Source of the DNA: Marinomonas colpomeniae | Lineage (GTDB): Bacteria; Pseudomonadota; Gammaproteobacteria; Pseudomonadales; Marinomonadaceae | Length of the DNA: 64,000 bases | Assembly (NCBI RefSeq): GCF_014803385.1 | Contig: NZ_JACYFC010000001.1 | Span: 950,136 to 1,014,135, forward strand | Direction: 5' to 3' | Shown here: positions 1 through 8,840 of the stretch, one piece after another | Position numbering within the stretch: the first letter of the stretch is position 1 | Layout: every line of letters starts with the position of its first letter | Position numbers and translations under genes: made by a program | Notes under the pieces: model-generated | The model's database searches: none | What the model saw: the letters and a program-made list of their open reading frames with translations, nothing else | Told to the model about the DNA's origin: nothing

Positions 1-124
1 TGTTCAATTCGTTTTTTTGCGCAGTTGTTAGTTCTATAACGTCCTGTTCATCCGCTACAGAATCCCAAAGCTGTTGAGCTAAGGTTACTTTTTCATTTGT
101 ACTTAAATCGTCTAGTTTCATCAT
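1..124 (-). CDS. Putative addiction-module component, partial (5' part only)
   Basis: The gene reads leftward out of the window, so only its first 41 codons are present. The translation begins MMKLDDLSTNEKVTLAQQLW and continues with a stretch in which DSV.DEQ and ELT..QK.EL can be read. This matches the N-terminal half of the short antidote-like proteins of the putative addiction module component family (TIGR02574-like), whose members normally sit in front of a RelE/ParE-type toxin gene. The toxin, if present, would lie outside the window. Two consecutive ATG codons (124 and 121) could start it. Function is inferred from the family only. Confidence 0.6.
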   Translation of the reverse strand, partial: MMKLDDLSTNEKVTLAQQLWDSVADEQDVIELTTAQKNELN

Positions 125-293
125 AATTACCTAACAATATTTGACGTTTCTTCAGTATAAAACGATTTTAGCTAAATGTAACTGATCATAGATAATACGT
201 CACTGTTCTCATTTCTCACTATGTAATAAGATGTTCGTAATTTAAAAATACACGAGCAACAAGCCGACTCTTGAACAAGCAGAGAACCAGATT

Positions 294-1796
294 ATGTCAA
301 ACTATGACCAACTTATTTCCCATTACCAAACCATCAATCACTTCAACCACGCTCAATCTATGTTGGGTTGGGACGCTGCTGCGAATATGCCAACAGGTGG
401 TAGTGATGCACGCTCTCAAGCTATGGCGGAATTGTCTGTGCATGTTCACCGTTTATCGACTCAGCCACAACTTGGCGAGTGGTTTAACAATGCTGAAAAC
501 GAATTGTTAAACGCAGAACAAACGCCGTTAATCACAGAAAAAAAGGCCAGCTTGCGAGAAATGAAACGCCAGTGGCAACAAGCCACTTTGGTGCCAGAAG
601 ACTTGGTACAAGCGCAATCCATCGCGGGCTCCAAATGCGAACACGCTTGGCGATCACAACGTCAAGAAAACGATTGGACAGGCTTCGAGAAAAACTGGAA
701 AGACGTCGTCGCCTTATCTCGTGAAGAAGCCGCCATTCGTGGCGAAGCATTAGGCTTGACGGCTTATGACGCCATGCTCGACAAATTTGAACCAGGCACG
801 ACGACGGCGTCCCTTGATACGTTATTTTCAGATGTGAAAACATGGCTACCAGAGCTGATTGAAAAAGCACTCGCAAAGCAACAATCTGAATCTATCATCA
901 TGCCATCGGGCACTTACCCAACCGCAGCGCAAAAGTCACTGGGGTTAGAAATTATGAAGCTGCTAAAGTTCGATTTCGACCATGGCCGATTAGATCAAAG
1001 TGTTCACCCATTTTGTGGCGGCGTACCATCCGATGTGCGAATCACCACGCGTTATGACGAAAGCGACTTTGTACAAGCGTTAATGGGCATCGTTCACGAA
1101 ACAGGCCACGCTCGTTACGAACAAGGTTTACCGAAAGCCTTTGCTGGTTTGCCAGTAGGGGAAGCGCGCTCCATGGGAATCCATGAATCCCAATCCCTAT
1201 TCTTTGAGATGCAAATTGGCCGCAGCAAAGACTTCATCACACACTTGTCACGCCTTTCTGCCGATGCTTTTAACGCATACAAAGACCCAGTATTCACGGA
1301 AGAAAATCTCTACAAACTCTACACACGCGTAGACAAAGGCTTTATCCGAGTCGACGCCGACGAACTGACTTACCCAGCGCACGTCATCATGCGTTATGAA
1401 ATAGAACGCGACCTGATCAACGGTGTCATCGAACACACAGACGTACCAGAAATTTGGGATGAGAAAATGAAAGCGTCTCTTGGCATCACAACCAAAGGCA
1501 ACTACAAAAACGGCTGCATGCAAGACATCCACTGGACAGACGGAAGTTTTGGCTATTTTCCTTCTTACACACTGGGCGCCATGTATGCGGCTCAATACAA
1601 AGCCACCATGACCAACACCGTCAACATAGAAGCGGCCATTCAAAGCGGCGACCTAAGCCCAATTTTCCAATGGCTCAACGACAACATCTGGTCACAAGCT
1701 TCGCTCCACACTACAGACGAACTCGTCAAACGCGTCACAGGTGAAGTGCTTAATGCAGAACACTTTAGAAAACACCTAGAAGCGCGTTATTTGTAG
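294..1796 (+). CDS. Metallocarboxypeptidase, M32 family (carboxypeptidase Taq type)
   Basis: This 500-residue protein has the usual length of M32 zinc carboxypeptidases, cytoplasmic enzymes that remove C-terminal residues from peptides. The zinc motif HETGH is at about residue 268. It is followed by the family-typical HESQS segment about 30 residues later, where a third ligand is supplied. There is no signal peptide, in keeping with a cytosolic role in peptide turnover. It stands alone: the left neighbour is divergent and the right neighbour convergent. The ATG at 294 is preceded by an AGAGAACC stretch as a weak ribosome site. Family assignment is firm; substrate preference cannot be read. 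Confidence 0.93.
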   Translation: MSNYDQLISHYQTINHFNHAQSMLGWDAAANMPTGGSDARSQAMAELSVHVHRLSTQPQLGEWFNNAENELLNAEQTPLITEKKASLREMKRQWQQATLVPEDLVQAQSIAGSKCEHAWRSQRQENDWTGFEKNWKDVVALSREEAAIRGEALGLTAYDAMLDKFEPGTTTASLDTLFSDVKTWLPELIEKALAKQQSESIIMPSGTYPTAAQKSLGLEIMKLLKFDFDHGRLDQSVHPFCGGVPSDVRITTRYDESDFVQALMGIVHETGHARYEQGLPKAFAGLPVGEARSMGIHESQSLFFEMQIGRSKDFITHLSRLSADAFNAYKDPVFTEENLYKLYTRVDKGFIRVDADELTYPAHVIMRYEIERDLINGVIEHTDVPEIWDEKMKASLGITTKGNYKNGCMQDIHWTDGSFGYFPSYTLGAMYAAQYKATMTNTVNIEAAIQSGDLSPIFQWLNDNIWSQASLHTTDELVKRVTGEVLNAEHFRKHLEARYL

Positions 1797-1867
1797 TTTA
1801 ATCGTATTTTGAATAGCCGATTTGTTCCCTCCCTTTTCTTCAAGGGGAGGGTTAGGGAGGGGTTGTC

Positions 1868-1912
1868 ACGAACGGTTCCTTTCTCTTTCAAGGGTAGGGA
1901 ACCGTTCGTTTT
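1868..1912. terminator. Bidirectional terminator hairpin between convergent genes
   Basis: A perfect 12-bp inverted repeat (ACGAACGGTTCC at 1868-1879, complement at 1898-1909) with an 18-nt loop is followed by TTTT. It lies between the convergent carboxypeptidase and ATPase genes. Just upstream (about 1829-1861) is a G-rich and C-rich stretch able to form a second, weaker hairpin. Confidence 0.65.
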
Positions 1913-1927
1913 GTCCTCAGCTATAAA

Positions 1928-4051
1928 TTACTCATTTAACGCTTTTTCGCTCAAAATGAAACTGCGAATTTCTTTAGGAAAAATAAGTAATGAACTTGGA
2001 TCGTTCGTTGCAAGGTAAGCTGAAATAGCCTCTGTTTCTTTAATTATAGATTTGAATTTTTCATTTTCATAAATATGAAACTTAGCTGACTCTAAAAAAA
2101 TCTTCGATTTTTGAATACAGCAATATACGATAAGCTGAATCATGTGTGTTATTTTATAGTTCTTGGACTCTATCAATGCTTTTAAACCAACTTCAATATC
2201 TTCTTTTGAGTACTGGTCAGAATTAATGAATAACCTAGGTATTATTGATGATATATAGTCCACTTCATTAGTTTTATCTACAAGTTGAATTAATAGTTCT
2301 ATTTGTTGTGTCTTTTCTTCCCACCTTTCAAAAAGAAGGCCAGTAGACCCTTTTACTATATGAGTGATTAATTGATCTCTTTTATCAAGTGTGAAAACTA
2401 TCGTATCCAAGGTTAGTTTTATGTCATGTAAGCAAGCAATAGCGATGTGAGGAAAGCTGAATAAGTTCAATTGATCGAAACTCTGAAATAATTGTTTTGA
2501 TGTTACGGTTTTTTCTTTTTTTCTTAAGGTATATAAAAATATTAAAGTTGTAGAAACGAAATTTTCTTCACTTGGTAATGAGGAAAAAAGTTTTTTTAAT
2601 AAAGACAATTGAGTTGTTTTTGCACTAAAAAAATTCAAAAGGAGTTCACTGAATTTTTGTGAAAACATTGCCTTCTCCTCTTTGTTGAACTGATAAAACT
2701 GCTCAATGATTTTATGTGTTTCTTGATAATTTTCTTTCTTAAACTCTCTTTCGAAATCTTTCAATGCCACCGTGACGTGAGGGCTAGTGGTAGTGTTATT
2801 AATGGCAGAATTGATAAGGTCTTCCGTTAAAAATTTGATGCCTAAGAGGTCGATTTTTTCATTACTTTGAATCTGCTTTAGTTCTGTTGTGGTATAAAAA
2901 TGACGAATCAAATCAATCGCTAATTTAATAGGCGCTCCACGGTTGTCTTTTACACTTAAAACCATACGAAGTAATGGTTCAGCGATTTCGTAATAGGATT
3001 GACGGCCGTATTGTGTGGATTCCACAAATCCAGACGCTTTTAATTTTTTCAACTGACTGGATGCCGTTTGTGGGCTGATGTGATTCTTCTTGGCTAATGT
3101 TTGTACGGTTACTGCGCCCGATTCACGACATAAACACATGATTAATTTACGTTGCTGAGCGGATATATCTAACATTTTTGCTTGATAATAGGGCGTCAGT
3201 TCGTCCAGCATTTTCATCATGGGTTCAGTAAATTCATTTAGTGTATCGGCTTGAATAAACTGAGAAAATAACACATAAATTCTTGGACTTCCGCCTGCTA
3301 AATGATGTAAAGCTCGAATTCGTGCTTGGCCTTCTTCTGTGTTTAATACTTCTATCAATGCTTCGTTTTTATCGCGTTTGGCGATGTTGAGCAGTAATTG
3401 GATAGCGTCTTTTAGAGTGAATTTTTCTAAATGCGTGACGGTGAAAAAACCGTAGAAAGGCTTACTACGAGAAGTCACACTAGCAAACAAGGATTGTGTT
3501 GCTGCGGCAATGGTGACCTTTCCTGTGTTTTGAATAAAAGCTCTTAGTTTCTCTTGGTCATCCGTTCCAAGGCCATCGAAAATAAGGTTTAAATTTTCCG
3601 CCAATATGACTAATACCTTATTAACCAATAAATTCTCTATTAACTTTTCAGCTTGATATTCTGCATCGGTTAAACCCAGTTCATATAAAACATCAATGGT
3701 GCTGAGGTCGATGCTGTTTTCGTCATTTTCTAAATTACGCAAAATTTGTATTAATAAATCTAGGTAAGAAGAGATTCCCCATTCTTCCTCGCGTAACCAA
3801 GTTAATAGCATAGTCTTTTTGAGTACGTGATCTTGTTTAAGCTTGTGGTACAGCATGGAGATAAGATGCGTTTTCCCCATTCCTCTTGGGCCAACAATCA
3901 AGGAAAAATGCTTACTATTTTCTAATACGCTGCTTTTGTGTTTGTTATAAAGAGAGGTCAGTAATGCATCACGCTTCACAAACATAGCCTGTAAGGTTTC
4001 TGGCGCTAATATACTAGGAGTATAAAGTGGAATGTTATTGTGTATTTGCAT
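1928..4051 (-). CDS. P-loop ATPase with winged-helix domain, unknown function
   Basis: This protein of about 707 residues starts with an Orc1/Cdc6- or STAND-like NTPase domain. The Walker A motif GPRGMGKTH is near residue 60. The expected Walker B strand reads VLVILAEN, so the usual Asp is replaced by Ala while the Glu is kept. A MarR-like winged helix follows in the middle (about residues 300-375, with HISPQTASSQLKKLKASGF as the recognition region), then a long helical C-terminal half without recognised domains. The ATG at 4051 was chosen because AGGA precedes it at good spacing and it lies 2 nt after the upstream stop; the longer frame to 4078 would overlap that gene. It is the second gene of a two-ATPase operon. 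Function is unknown; a regulatory or conflict role is possible. Confidence 0.8.
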   Translation of the reverse strand: MQIHNNIPLYTPSILAPETLQAMFVKRDALLTSLYNKHKSSVLENSKHFSLIVGPRGMGKTHLISMLYHKLKQDHVLKKTMLLTWLREEEWGISSYLDLLIQILRNLENDENSIDLSTIDVLYELGLTDAEYQAEKLIENLLVNKVLVILAENLNLIFDGLGTDDQEKLRAFIQNTGKVTIAAATQSLFASVTSRSKPFYGFFTVTHLEKFTLKDAIQLLLNIAKRDKNEALIEVLNTEEGQARIRALHHLAGGSPRIYVLFSQFIQADTLNEFTEPMMKMLDELTPYYQAKMLDISAQQRKLIMCLCRESGAVTVQTLAKKNHISPQTASSQLKKLKASGFVESTQYGRQSYYEIAEPLLRMVLSVKDNRGAPIKLAIDLIRHFYTTTELKQIQSNEKIDLLGIKFLTEDLINSAINNTTTSPHVTVALKDFEREFKKENYQETHKIIEQFYQFNKEEKAMFSQKFSELLLNFFSAKTTQLSLLKKLFSSLPSEENFVSTTLIFLYTLRKKEKTVTSKQLFQSFDQLNLFSFPHIAIACLHDIKLTLDTIVFTLDKRDQLITHIVKGSTGLLFERWEEKTQQIELLIQLVDKTNEVDYISSIIPRLFINSDQYSKEDIEVGLKALIESKNYKITHMIQLIVYCCIQKSKIFLESAKFHIYENEKFKSIIKETEAISAYLATNDPSSLLIFPKEIRSFILSEKALNE

Positions 4052-4053
4052 AA

Positions 4054-5250
4054 TTATTTCCTGTGGATACGCCACCATTGTTTGATTAATGAGAAAGAAA
4101 AATTATAAGTGTTATTTTCGGAGTCTTTCGTTAAATAATGATCCGCCGCGAGTAACCTTAATGCTTCTAGCAGAAAGTTCTTAGTGTCTAGATAATCCAT
4201 AAGTGTTTGATTGTTTGTCACAGTAGGTGATAGGAGTAATAGGTTGTTAAGCTTTTCATAATCTAAACCTTGTTCTTCTTGAGCCAAGATATCCAAAATC
4301 ACTTGGTAAAATTGATACTGCTCACCGTAATACTCTTGTAGTCTTTCGTCATAATGACGCAAGTGCCATGGATCATTGGCATCCACAAAAGCATCTTGGA
4401 TCATCGGCTCGATATTCTGAGTGGCAATATTGTCACCTTTATTTAGAAATGCATTAATCATGTGATGAATATAAAAAGGAACATTATCGACTGCTTGGGA
4501 GAGTGCTTTGGCGAAGTCTTCTTCCACAGCAACAAGGTTTTCACCCTCTAACAATTGGTTAGTTAACTCAATGGAATGTTCCAATTTTAAAGGAGACAAG
4601 TTTATTGTTTGCATATCATTAGTCGGCTCATTGGCTAATGACGCTGCTTTTAAATCTTGCAACACATGATGTAAACCAATTGACCCCGTGAATATCATTC
4701 GAACACGACTGTGGTTTTGACGCGCTAATCTCAAGTTGTCGAGTAAATTAGCTGCAGCAGTATTTCCTTCGTTTTTTATGATTTTTTGTAGCATCCATGG
4801 GAATTCGTCCCAAATTAATAATAGTTTTCTGTCTTCGGCTTCGTAGATATTTGCTAATTTTTTTATCATGTCTTCAAGAACAAATATCCAATCTGGGTCT
4901 GCTTTTTTAGCTACGGTGACCCCGAAAAATTTTGAATCAGATAACTCGTTTCTTACTTTCTTAAGAAGCTCGATCCCTTTTGTTGTCATAGCCTGATGTG
5001 AGGATAAGTCATCAACGAGACGTGTAACAAACTCTTTAATAGTTGAAATACCTTCCACATCACGCAAAATAACGGTGATGCTTTCTCGTGGTTCTTCCTT
5101 CATTTTTCGGATGATGCTTGTTTTTCCGATACGGCGTTCTGACGTTAAAATAACGCTTTGCTGTTCAATAATTCGCCACATGTTATTAATGAATGCATCG
5201 CGCCCAATGACTTGTTCAGGTGCAATATTGCCTCCCGCATTTACTTTCAT
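4054..5250 (-). CDS. AAA-type ATPase (archaeal-ATPase-like), first gene of ATPase pair
   Basis: This 398-residue P-loop ATPase has a GRDAFI..MW entry motif, an atypical Walker A (SERRIGKTSI, with the first Gly replaced by Ser) and a clear Walker B (LLLIWDEFPW). A sensor-like strand RMIFTGSIG follows, and a C-terminal region with winged-helix character comes after about residue 310. This resembles the archaeal-type ATPase group (PF01637-like) within the STAND/Orc continuum. The start at 5250 is supported by AAAGGAG eight bases upstream; the frame runs further upstream without a ribosome site. The next gene begins 2 nt after the stop, so the two are probably translated together and may form a complex. 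The biological role is not known. Confidence 0.8.
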   Translation of the reverse strand: MKVNAGGNIAPEQVIGRDAFINNMWRIIEQQSVILTSERRIGKTSIIRKMKEEPRESITVILRDVEGISTIKEFVTRLVDDLSSHQAMTTKGIELLKKVRNELSDSKFFGVTVAKKADPDWIFVLEDMIKKLANIYEAEDRKLLLIWDEFPWMLQKIIKNEGNTAAANLLDNLRLARQNHSRVRMIFTGSIGLHHVLQDLKAASLANEPTNDMQTINLSPLKLEHSIELTNQLLEGENLVAVEEDFAKALSQAVDNVPFYIHHMINAFLNKGDNIATQNIEPMIQDAFVDANDPWHLRHYDERLQEYYGEQYQFYQVILDILAQEEQGLDYEKLNNLLLLSPTVTNNQTLMDYLDTKNFLLEALRLLAADHYLTKDSENNTYNFSFSLIKQWWRIHRK

Positions 5251-5281
5251 GATATTCACTCCTTTGTTATCAATGAATAGA

Positions 5282-5309
5282 ATAATACACCAAAAACGAC
5301 GTACGTCAA
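5282..5309 (-). promoter_or_regulatory. Sigma70-like promoter with overlapping palindrome for the ATPase pair
   Basis: On the minus strand a TTGACG -35 hexamer (5304-5309) and a TATTAT -10 hexamer (5282-5287) are separated by 16 bp, about 30 bp upstream of the ATG at 5250. A perfect palindrome GACGTACGTC (5298-5307) overlaps the -35 element and is a candidate operator. The motifs are seen directly; their use is inferred. Confidence 0.6.
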
Positions 5310-5480
5310 TTTCGACGGTAATTAATCTAAGTGCACATTTATTTTGAGGGGCACTCAAGATAGGTACATCTAAAACTCAATAAAAAACAAAGCTGGTATT
5401 AAAAAAATCAAACAAGTGGCAGCTTGTCGGTTACACTCTCTCTTTATGTATGCGGTAATAATGCTAATTGGATCAATCAT

Positions 5481-6368
5481 ATGGCTCAAAACTACACACC
5501 TACTTTTAAAAACTGGCTTTCTCTGCTGTTACTCATTCTGCTGTGGGGGACGTCATTTATGTTTACTGCCGTCTCACTGGAAAGCTTTAGCCCTGTGGCG
5601 ATAGTCTCTCTCAGAGTCTTGATTGCCGCGATTATTCTCACTGTCTTTATGTATGCCAAGGGTTGGCGTTTGCCTGTGGAGCCATTGGCTTGGGCGATAT
5701 TTTTGCTGTTGGGTGTTATGGGGAATTTGTTGCCATTTTTTCTGATCTCCACAGGTCAGAAGGATATTAGCTCGGGCATTACGGGATTGTTGATGGCATT
5801 TATGCCGCTGGCGACCATGATTTTGGCGCATTATTTTGTGGTAGGGGAAAGCCTTAATCGCTTTAAGATCTTCGGTTTTGTATTAGGTATTACTGGCGTG
5901 GTGGTTGTGCTTTGGCCGTCGTTAGTAGGCGCTCACAGTAACTTACTGAGTGGTCTATTGATTTTATTCGCCACGTTTAGTTATGCGATAAATGCCATTT
6001 TGGTGAGGCGATTGCCTTCCTATAATCCCGTTGTCAAAGCGGCTGGTATGATGATTATTTCCAGCATCGTGATCGTGCCATTGTGGTTGTGGCACGATTT
6101 ACCTTGGCAACAAAGTTATTCTTTAAAAGCTACGTTATCCTTGTTGTGGCTAGGTATCGGCCCAACTGCGTTTGGCACCATTCTGTTATTTGCCGTTATC
6201 GCCACGGCAGGCCCTACGTTTCTTTCGTACATTAATTACATGATTCCTATTGTGGCGTATTTTACTGGCGTGCTGCTTTTGGGTGAAGCCTTTGAATGGC
6301 AAAGCCTAGCGGCGATGTTATTAATAATCTTGGGGATAGCACTAACGCGAAAGCGGGTTGCTGATTAA
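5481..6368 (+). CDS. EamA/DMT-superfamily transporter
   Basis: This integral membrane protein of about 295 residues is built from two EamA repeats with about ten hydrophobic helices. The first helix carries LLLILLWGTSF and the second repeat ends in a GEAFEWQS..AMLLIILG pattern typical of drug/metabolite exporters. Members export amino acids, nucleobases or other small metabolites; the substrate cannot be predicted. The ATG at 5481 gives the normal family length and N-terminus; the reading frame extends 19 codons further but those residues do not look like this family. It is divergent from the ATPase pair. Confidence 0.85.
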   Translation: MAQNYTPTFKNWLSLLLLILLWGTSFMFTAVSLESFSPVAIVSLRVLIAAIILTVFMYAKGWRLPVEPLAWAIFLLLGVMGNLLPFFLISTGQKDISSGITGLLMAFMPLATMILAHYFVVGESLNRFKIFGFVLGITGVVVVLWPSLVGAHSNLLSGLLILFATFSYAINAILVRRLPSYNPVVKAAGMMIISSIVIVPLWLWHDLPWQQSYSLKATLSLLWLGIGPTAFGTILLFAVIATAGPTFLSYINYMIPIVAYFTGVLLLGEAFEWQSLAAMLLIILGIALTRKRVAD

Positions 6369-6393
6369 ATACAGCAACCAAGATAGATATCTT

Positions 6394-6439
6394 AAAGAGG
6401 TCAGATCCTTAAAAATTGTTTAAGGAATCTGACCTCTTT
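6394..6439. terminator. Bidirectional terminator hairpin
   Basis: An 18-bp stem with one bulged A (AAAGAGGTCAGATCCTTA at 6394-6411 and its complement at 6421-6439) has A and T tracts on its flanks. It lies between the convergent EamA and oxidoreductase genes and can serve both. Confidence 0.75.
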
Positions 6440-6456
6440 GTACTCTATCTACGTTA

Positions 6457-7584
6457 TTACTTCTGAGGTGTAATTAGATATTTTTCACCGGTTGCTTGTT
6501 TAGAATAGCCCGCGATAGATTGCAGTTGTAACGCTTCTGCTAATGACACTTCGTGTGTGTAGTGGCTTGCAAAGGTCGTTGTGATTTCTTCTGCAACACG
6601 TTTGCGCATCGCTACGACGGTTTCTGTGCCTAACTTACCCAATGCATTGAATAATAAGAATCCATTAACCGCCCAAGCAAAACCGAAGTCACGATTTAGG
6701 GTGATAGGGCCACGGTTTAATGCGCCATAGATGTAAACTTGTTTGAAAGTATCAGAGCCATAAATGGTGTGTTCTTTCATATCTCGTGCTGCAGCCACTT
6801 CCATACAGTTAAGAATATCGCTGGTTAGTTGTCCGCCACCAATTGGATCAAAGGCTATCGTTGCACCGGTTTCAATAATCGCGGCGGTTAAGTCGGCAAG
6901 AAAAGAGTCACTGCTTGAGTTAACAACATATTTTGCACCCATGTCGCGTAATAGTTTTTCCTGCTCTGGTTTACGCACTATGTTAATTAAATCAACACCA
7001 TCAGCAATACAAACTCGGTTTAGCATTTGTCCAAGGTTAGACGCCGCTGCAGCATGAATAATGGCTTTGTGGCCTTCTGCGCGCATTGTTGCCACCATTG
7101 TCAGTGCGGTAAGCGGGTTAACAAATGAAGAGGCACCTTGTTTAGCGGTCGTACCTTCTTTTAATGGTAAGCAGCTTTGTACATTGGCACAGTGATATTG
7201 ACGATAAGTGCCACCACCAATAACGGCGACGGTTTTGCCCATTAACGCTTGTGCAGCAGGCGATGAGCCAGCCGCTACCACGGTTCCTGCACCTTCATTA
7301 CCCACTGGCGTTGCTTTACCAACACGAGTTTTAAGGGATGGCATCGCTTGAACGGGTACATCCGCTGTGATGATTGGGTTTTCTTGAGTGCCTGATTGTG
7401 TTGCTGTAGACATGTCAGCCGCACTGAATAGAACACCTAAGTCAGATGGATTTAATGGTGCCGCTTCAATGCGAATGATGACTTCATCGGCACCCGGTTG
7501 TGGCATGTCGATGTGTTGTAGAGCCAGTGTTAATGTGTTGTCTTCATTGATTGTTGAAGTAAGTTGGATGTTTGTGTCTGTCAT
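6457..7584 (-). CDS. Zinc-type alcohol dehydrogenase-like (MDR) oxidoreductase
   Basis: This medium-chain dehydrogenase/reductase of about 375 residues has an N-terminal GroES-like domain (DEVIIRIEAAPLNPSDLG, typical of quinone-oxidoreductase relatives). A nucleotide-binding domain follows with AIIHAAAASNLGQMLNR and a later AFDPIGGG segment. The structural and catalytic zinc cysteines of true alcohol dehydrogenases are not evident, which favours an NAD(P)H-dependent quinone or enal reductase. The ATG at 7584 follows GGAG with 9-bp spacing; the upstream extension starts with TTG and is unlikely. A LysR regulator is transcribed divergently and probably controls it. Confidence 0.82.
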   Translation of the reverse strand: MTDTNIQLTSTINEDNTLTLALQHIDMPQPGADEVIIRIEAAPLNPSDLGVLFSAADMSTATQSGTQENPIITADVPVQAMPSLKTRVGKATPVGNEGAGTVVAAGSSPAAQALMGKTVAVIGGGTYRQYHCANVQSCLPLKEGTTAKQGASSFVNPLTALTMVATMRAEGHKAIIHAAAASNLGQMLNRVCIADGVDLINIVRKPEQEKLLRDMGAKYVVNSSSDSFLADLTAAIIETGATIAFDPIGGGQLTSDILNCMEVAAARDMKEHTIYGSDTFKQVYIYGALNRGPITLNRDFGFAWAVNGFLLFNALGKLGTETVVAMRKRVAEEITTTFASHYTHEVSLAEALQLQSIAGYSKQATGEKYLITPQK

Positions 7585-7827
7585 TTGGGTATTCTCCTGC
7601 AAATGATTAAATTTTGAATCAACGACGCTGTGGTATTGATTATGGTGTTGGTTATGTTTTGCTTATCAGAATAATTCTAGTCTTAGTGCTTTATCGCTAA
7701 GCGTTTACGTTAAGGGCATTATTACTGGTTTTAATTTGCTTATATATAGAGGTAAAAGCGAATCACTATTGCTATTATGACAACAATGAGGCGATGATAA
7801 TCCGATATTTGTTTAGTGGAGAAATGA

Positions 7828-8733
7828 GTGGATCAACTACGAGCAATGCGGTATTTCAGTAAAGTTGTCGAAACGGGCAGTTTTACTAAAGCCGCGCGTA
7901 TGTTTAATGTGCCGCCATCTTCCTTGTCGAGACGGGTTGCCGATTTAGAAAAGAGTTTGGGAGCGACCTTATTAAAGCGTTCGACCCGAGTGGTTAAGCT
8001 GACGGAAGTAGGCCAAATTTACTATAACGACGTACAGCAAATATTAAATCAACTGTCGCAAAGCAATGAGCATGTCCGTAGTTACCAAACAACACCAATG
8101 GGGCGTTTACGGATCAGTTCGATGGTAGGGTTTGGTGAAAAAATATTGCTGCCTTTGTTGGATGAATTAAGTGCCTTGTACCCTGAAATTGTATTAGATG
8201 TCAGCCTAAGCGATGAGTTATTAACACTTGGACGTGATGATGTTGATATTGCTATTCGCGGTGGCTATGCGCCCAATGAACGTGTGTTAGCGATAAGGCT
8301 GATGGATAACGGTTTTGTTCCTGTCGCGTCACCCAGTTATTTAGAAAAATACGGTATGCCTACTCATGCGATGGAATTAAAGCACTGTAGTGGCCTTTAT
8401 TTTAGAACGCCCACTGGGCCAACGCCGTGGTTATGCAAAGTAGATGAGCAATGGCATGATGTTTCAGGGCCTGCGGTCGCTATTTCAAATAATGGACCGT
8501 GGCTTGCCAAAAAAGCGTGTAATGGAGAGGGCATTTTAATGTCAACGCGATGGGCGCTGGCGTCTTATCTTGAGTCTGGGATGTTACAAGAACTTAAATT
8601 TGAACATGAGTTAGCGATCACTCAACATTCCGAGATGGCTGTTTATTTGTTGTATCAAAAACAGCGTTACTTAGTACCAAAAGTAAAAGCAGCTGTCGAT
8701 TTTCTAGTTGAAAGAATACGGCAGAATAGCTAA
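7828..8733 (+). CDS. LysR-family transcriptional regulator
   Basis: This 301-residue protein has an N-terminal winged helix-turn-helix (MRYFSKVVETGSFTKAA..., SSLSRRVADLEKSLG) and a C-terminal effector-binding domain of the CrgA/DsdC-like LysR type with the DDVDIAIRGG signature. The start is GTG at 7828, preceded by GTGGAGAA. It is divergent from the MDR oxidoreductase, with about 240 bp between the two starts, the usual arrangement for a regulator and its target. The inducer is unknown. Confidence 0.92.
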   Translation: MDQLRAMRYFSKVVETGSFTKAARMFNVPPSSLSRRVADLEKSLGATLLKRSTRVVKLTEVGQIYYNDVQQILNQLSQSNEHVRSYQTTPMGRLRISSMVGFGEKILLPLLDELSALYPEIVLDVSLSDELLTLGRDDVDIAIRGGYAPNERVLAIRLMDNGFVPVASPSYLEKYGMPTHAMELKHCSGLYFRTPTGPTPWLCKVDEQWHDVSGPAVAISNNGPWLAKKACNGEGILMSTRWALASYLESGMLQELKFEHELAITQHSEMAVYLLYQKQRYLVPKVKAAVDFLVERIRQNS

Positions 8734-8789
8734 AGAGCACCTAGTAAAAGTATATTAAGTCCCTTGTCACAAGGTCACTCTAACAATAT

Positions 8790-8829
8790 AAAAAAGACCG
8801 ATGCTATGAAAAGAGCATCGGTCTTTTTT
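8790..8829. terminator. Bidirectional intrinsic terminator
   Basis: A perfect 16-bp stem (AAAAAAGACCGATGCT at 8790-8805, complement at 8814-8829) has an 8-nt loop, with A-tract and T-tract on its two sides. It separates the convergent LysR and MYG1-like genes. Confidence 0.9.
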
Positions 8830-8840
8830 ATTAGAGAGTT

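Noticed and set aside
271-510. 79-residue reading frame overlapping the carboxypeptidase start
   Set aside because: It lies in another frame within the M32 gene and has no family pattern.
1809-2018. 69-residue frame after the carboxypeptidase
   Set aside because: It runs through the terminator hairpin and into the antisense of the ATPase gene.
5075-5347. 90-residue plus-strand frame opposite the first ATPase
   Set aside because: It is antisense to a well-supported gene and its promoter.
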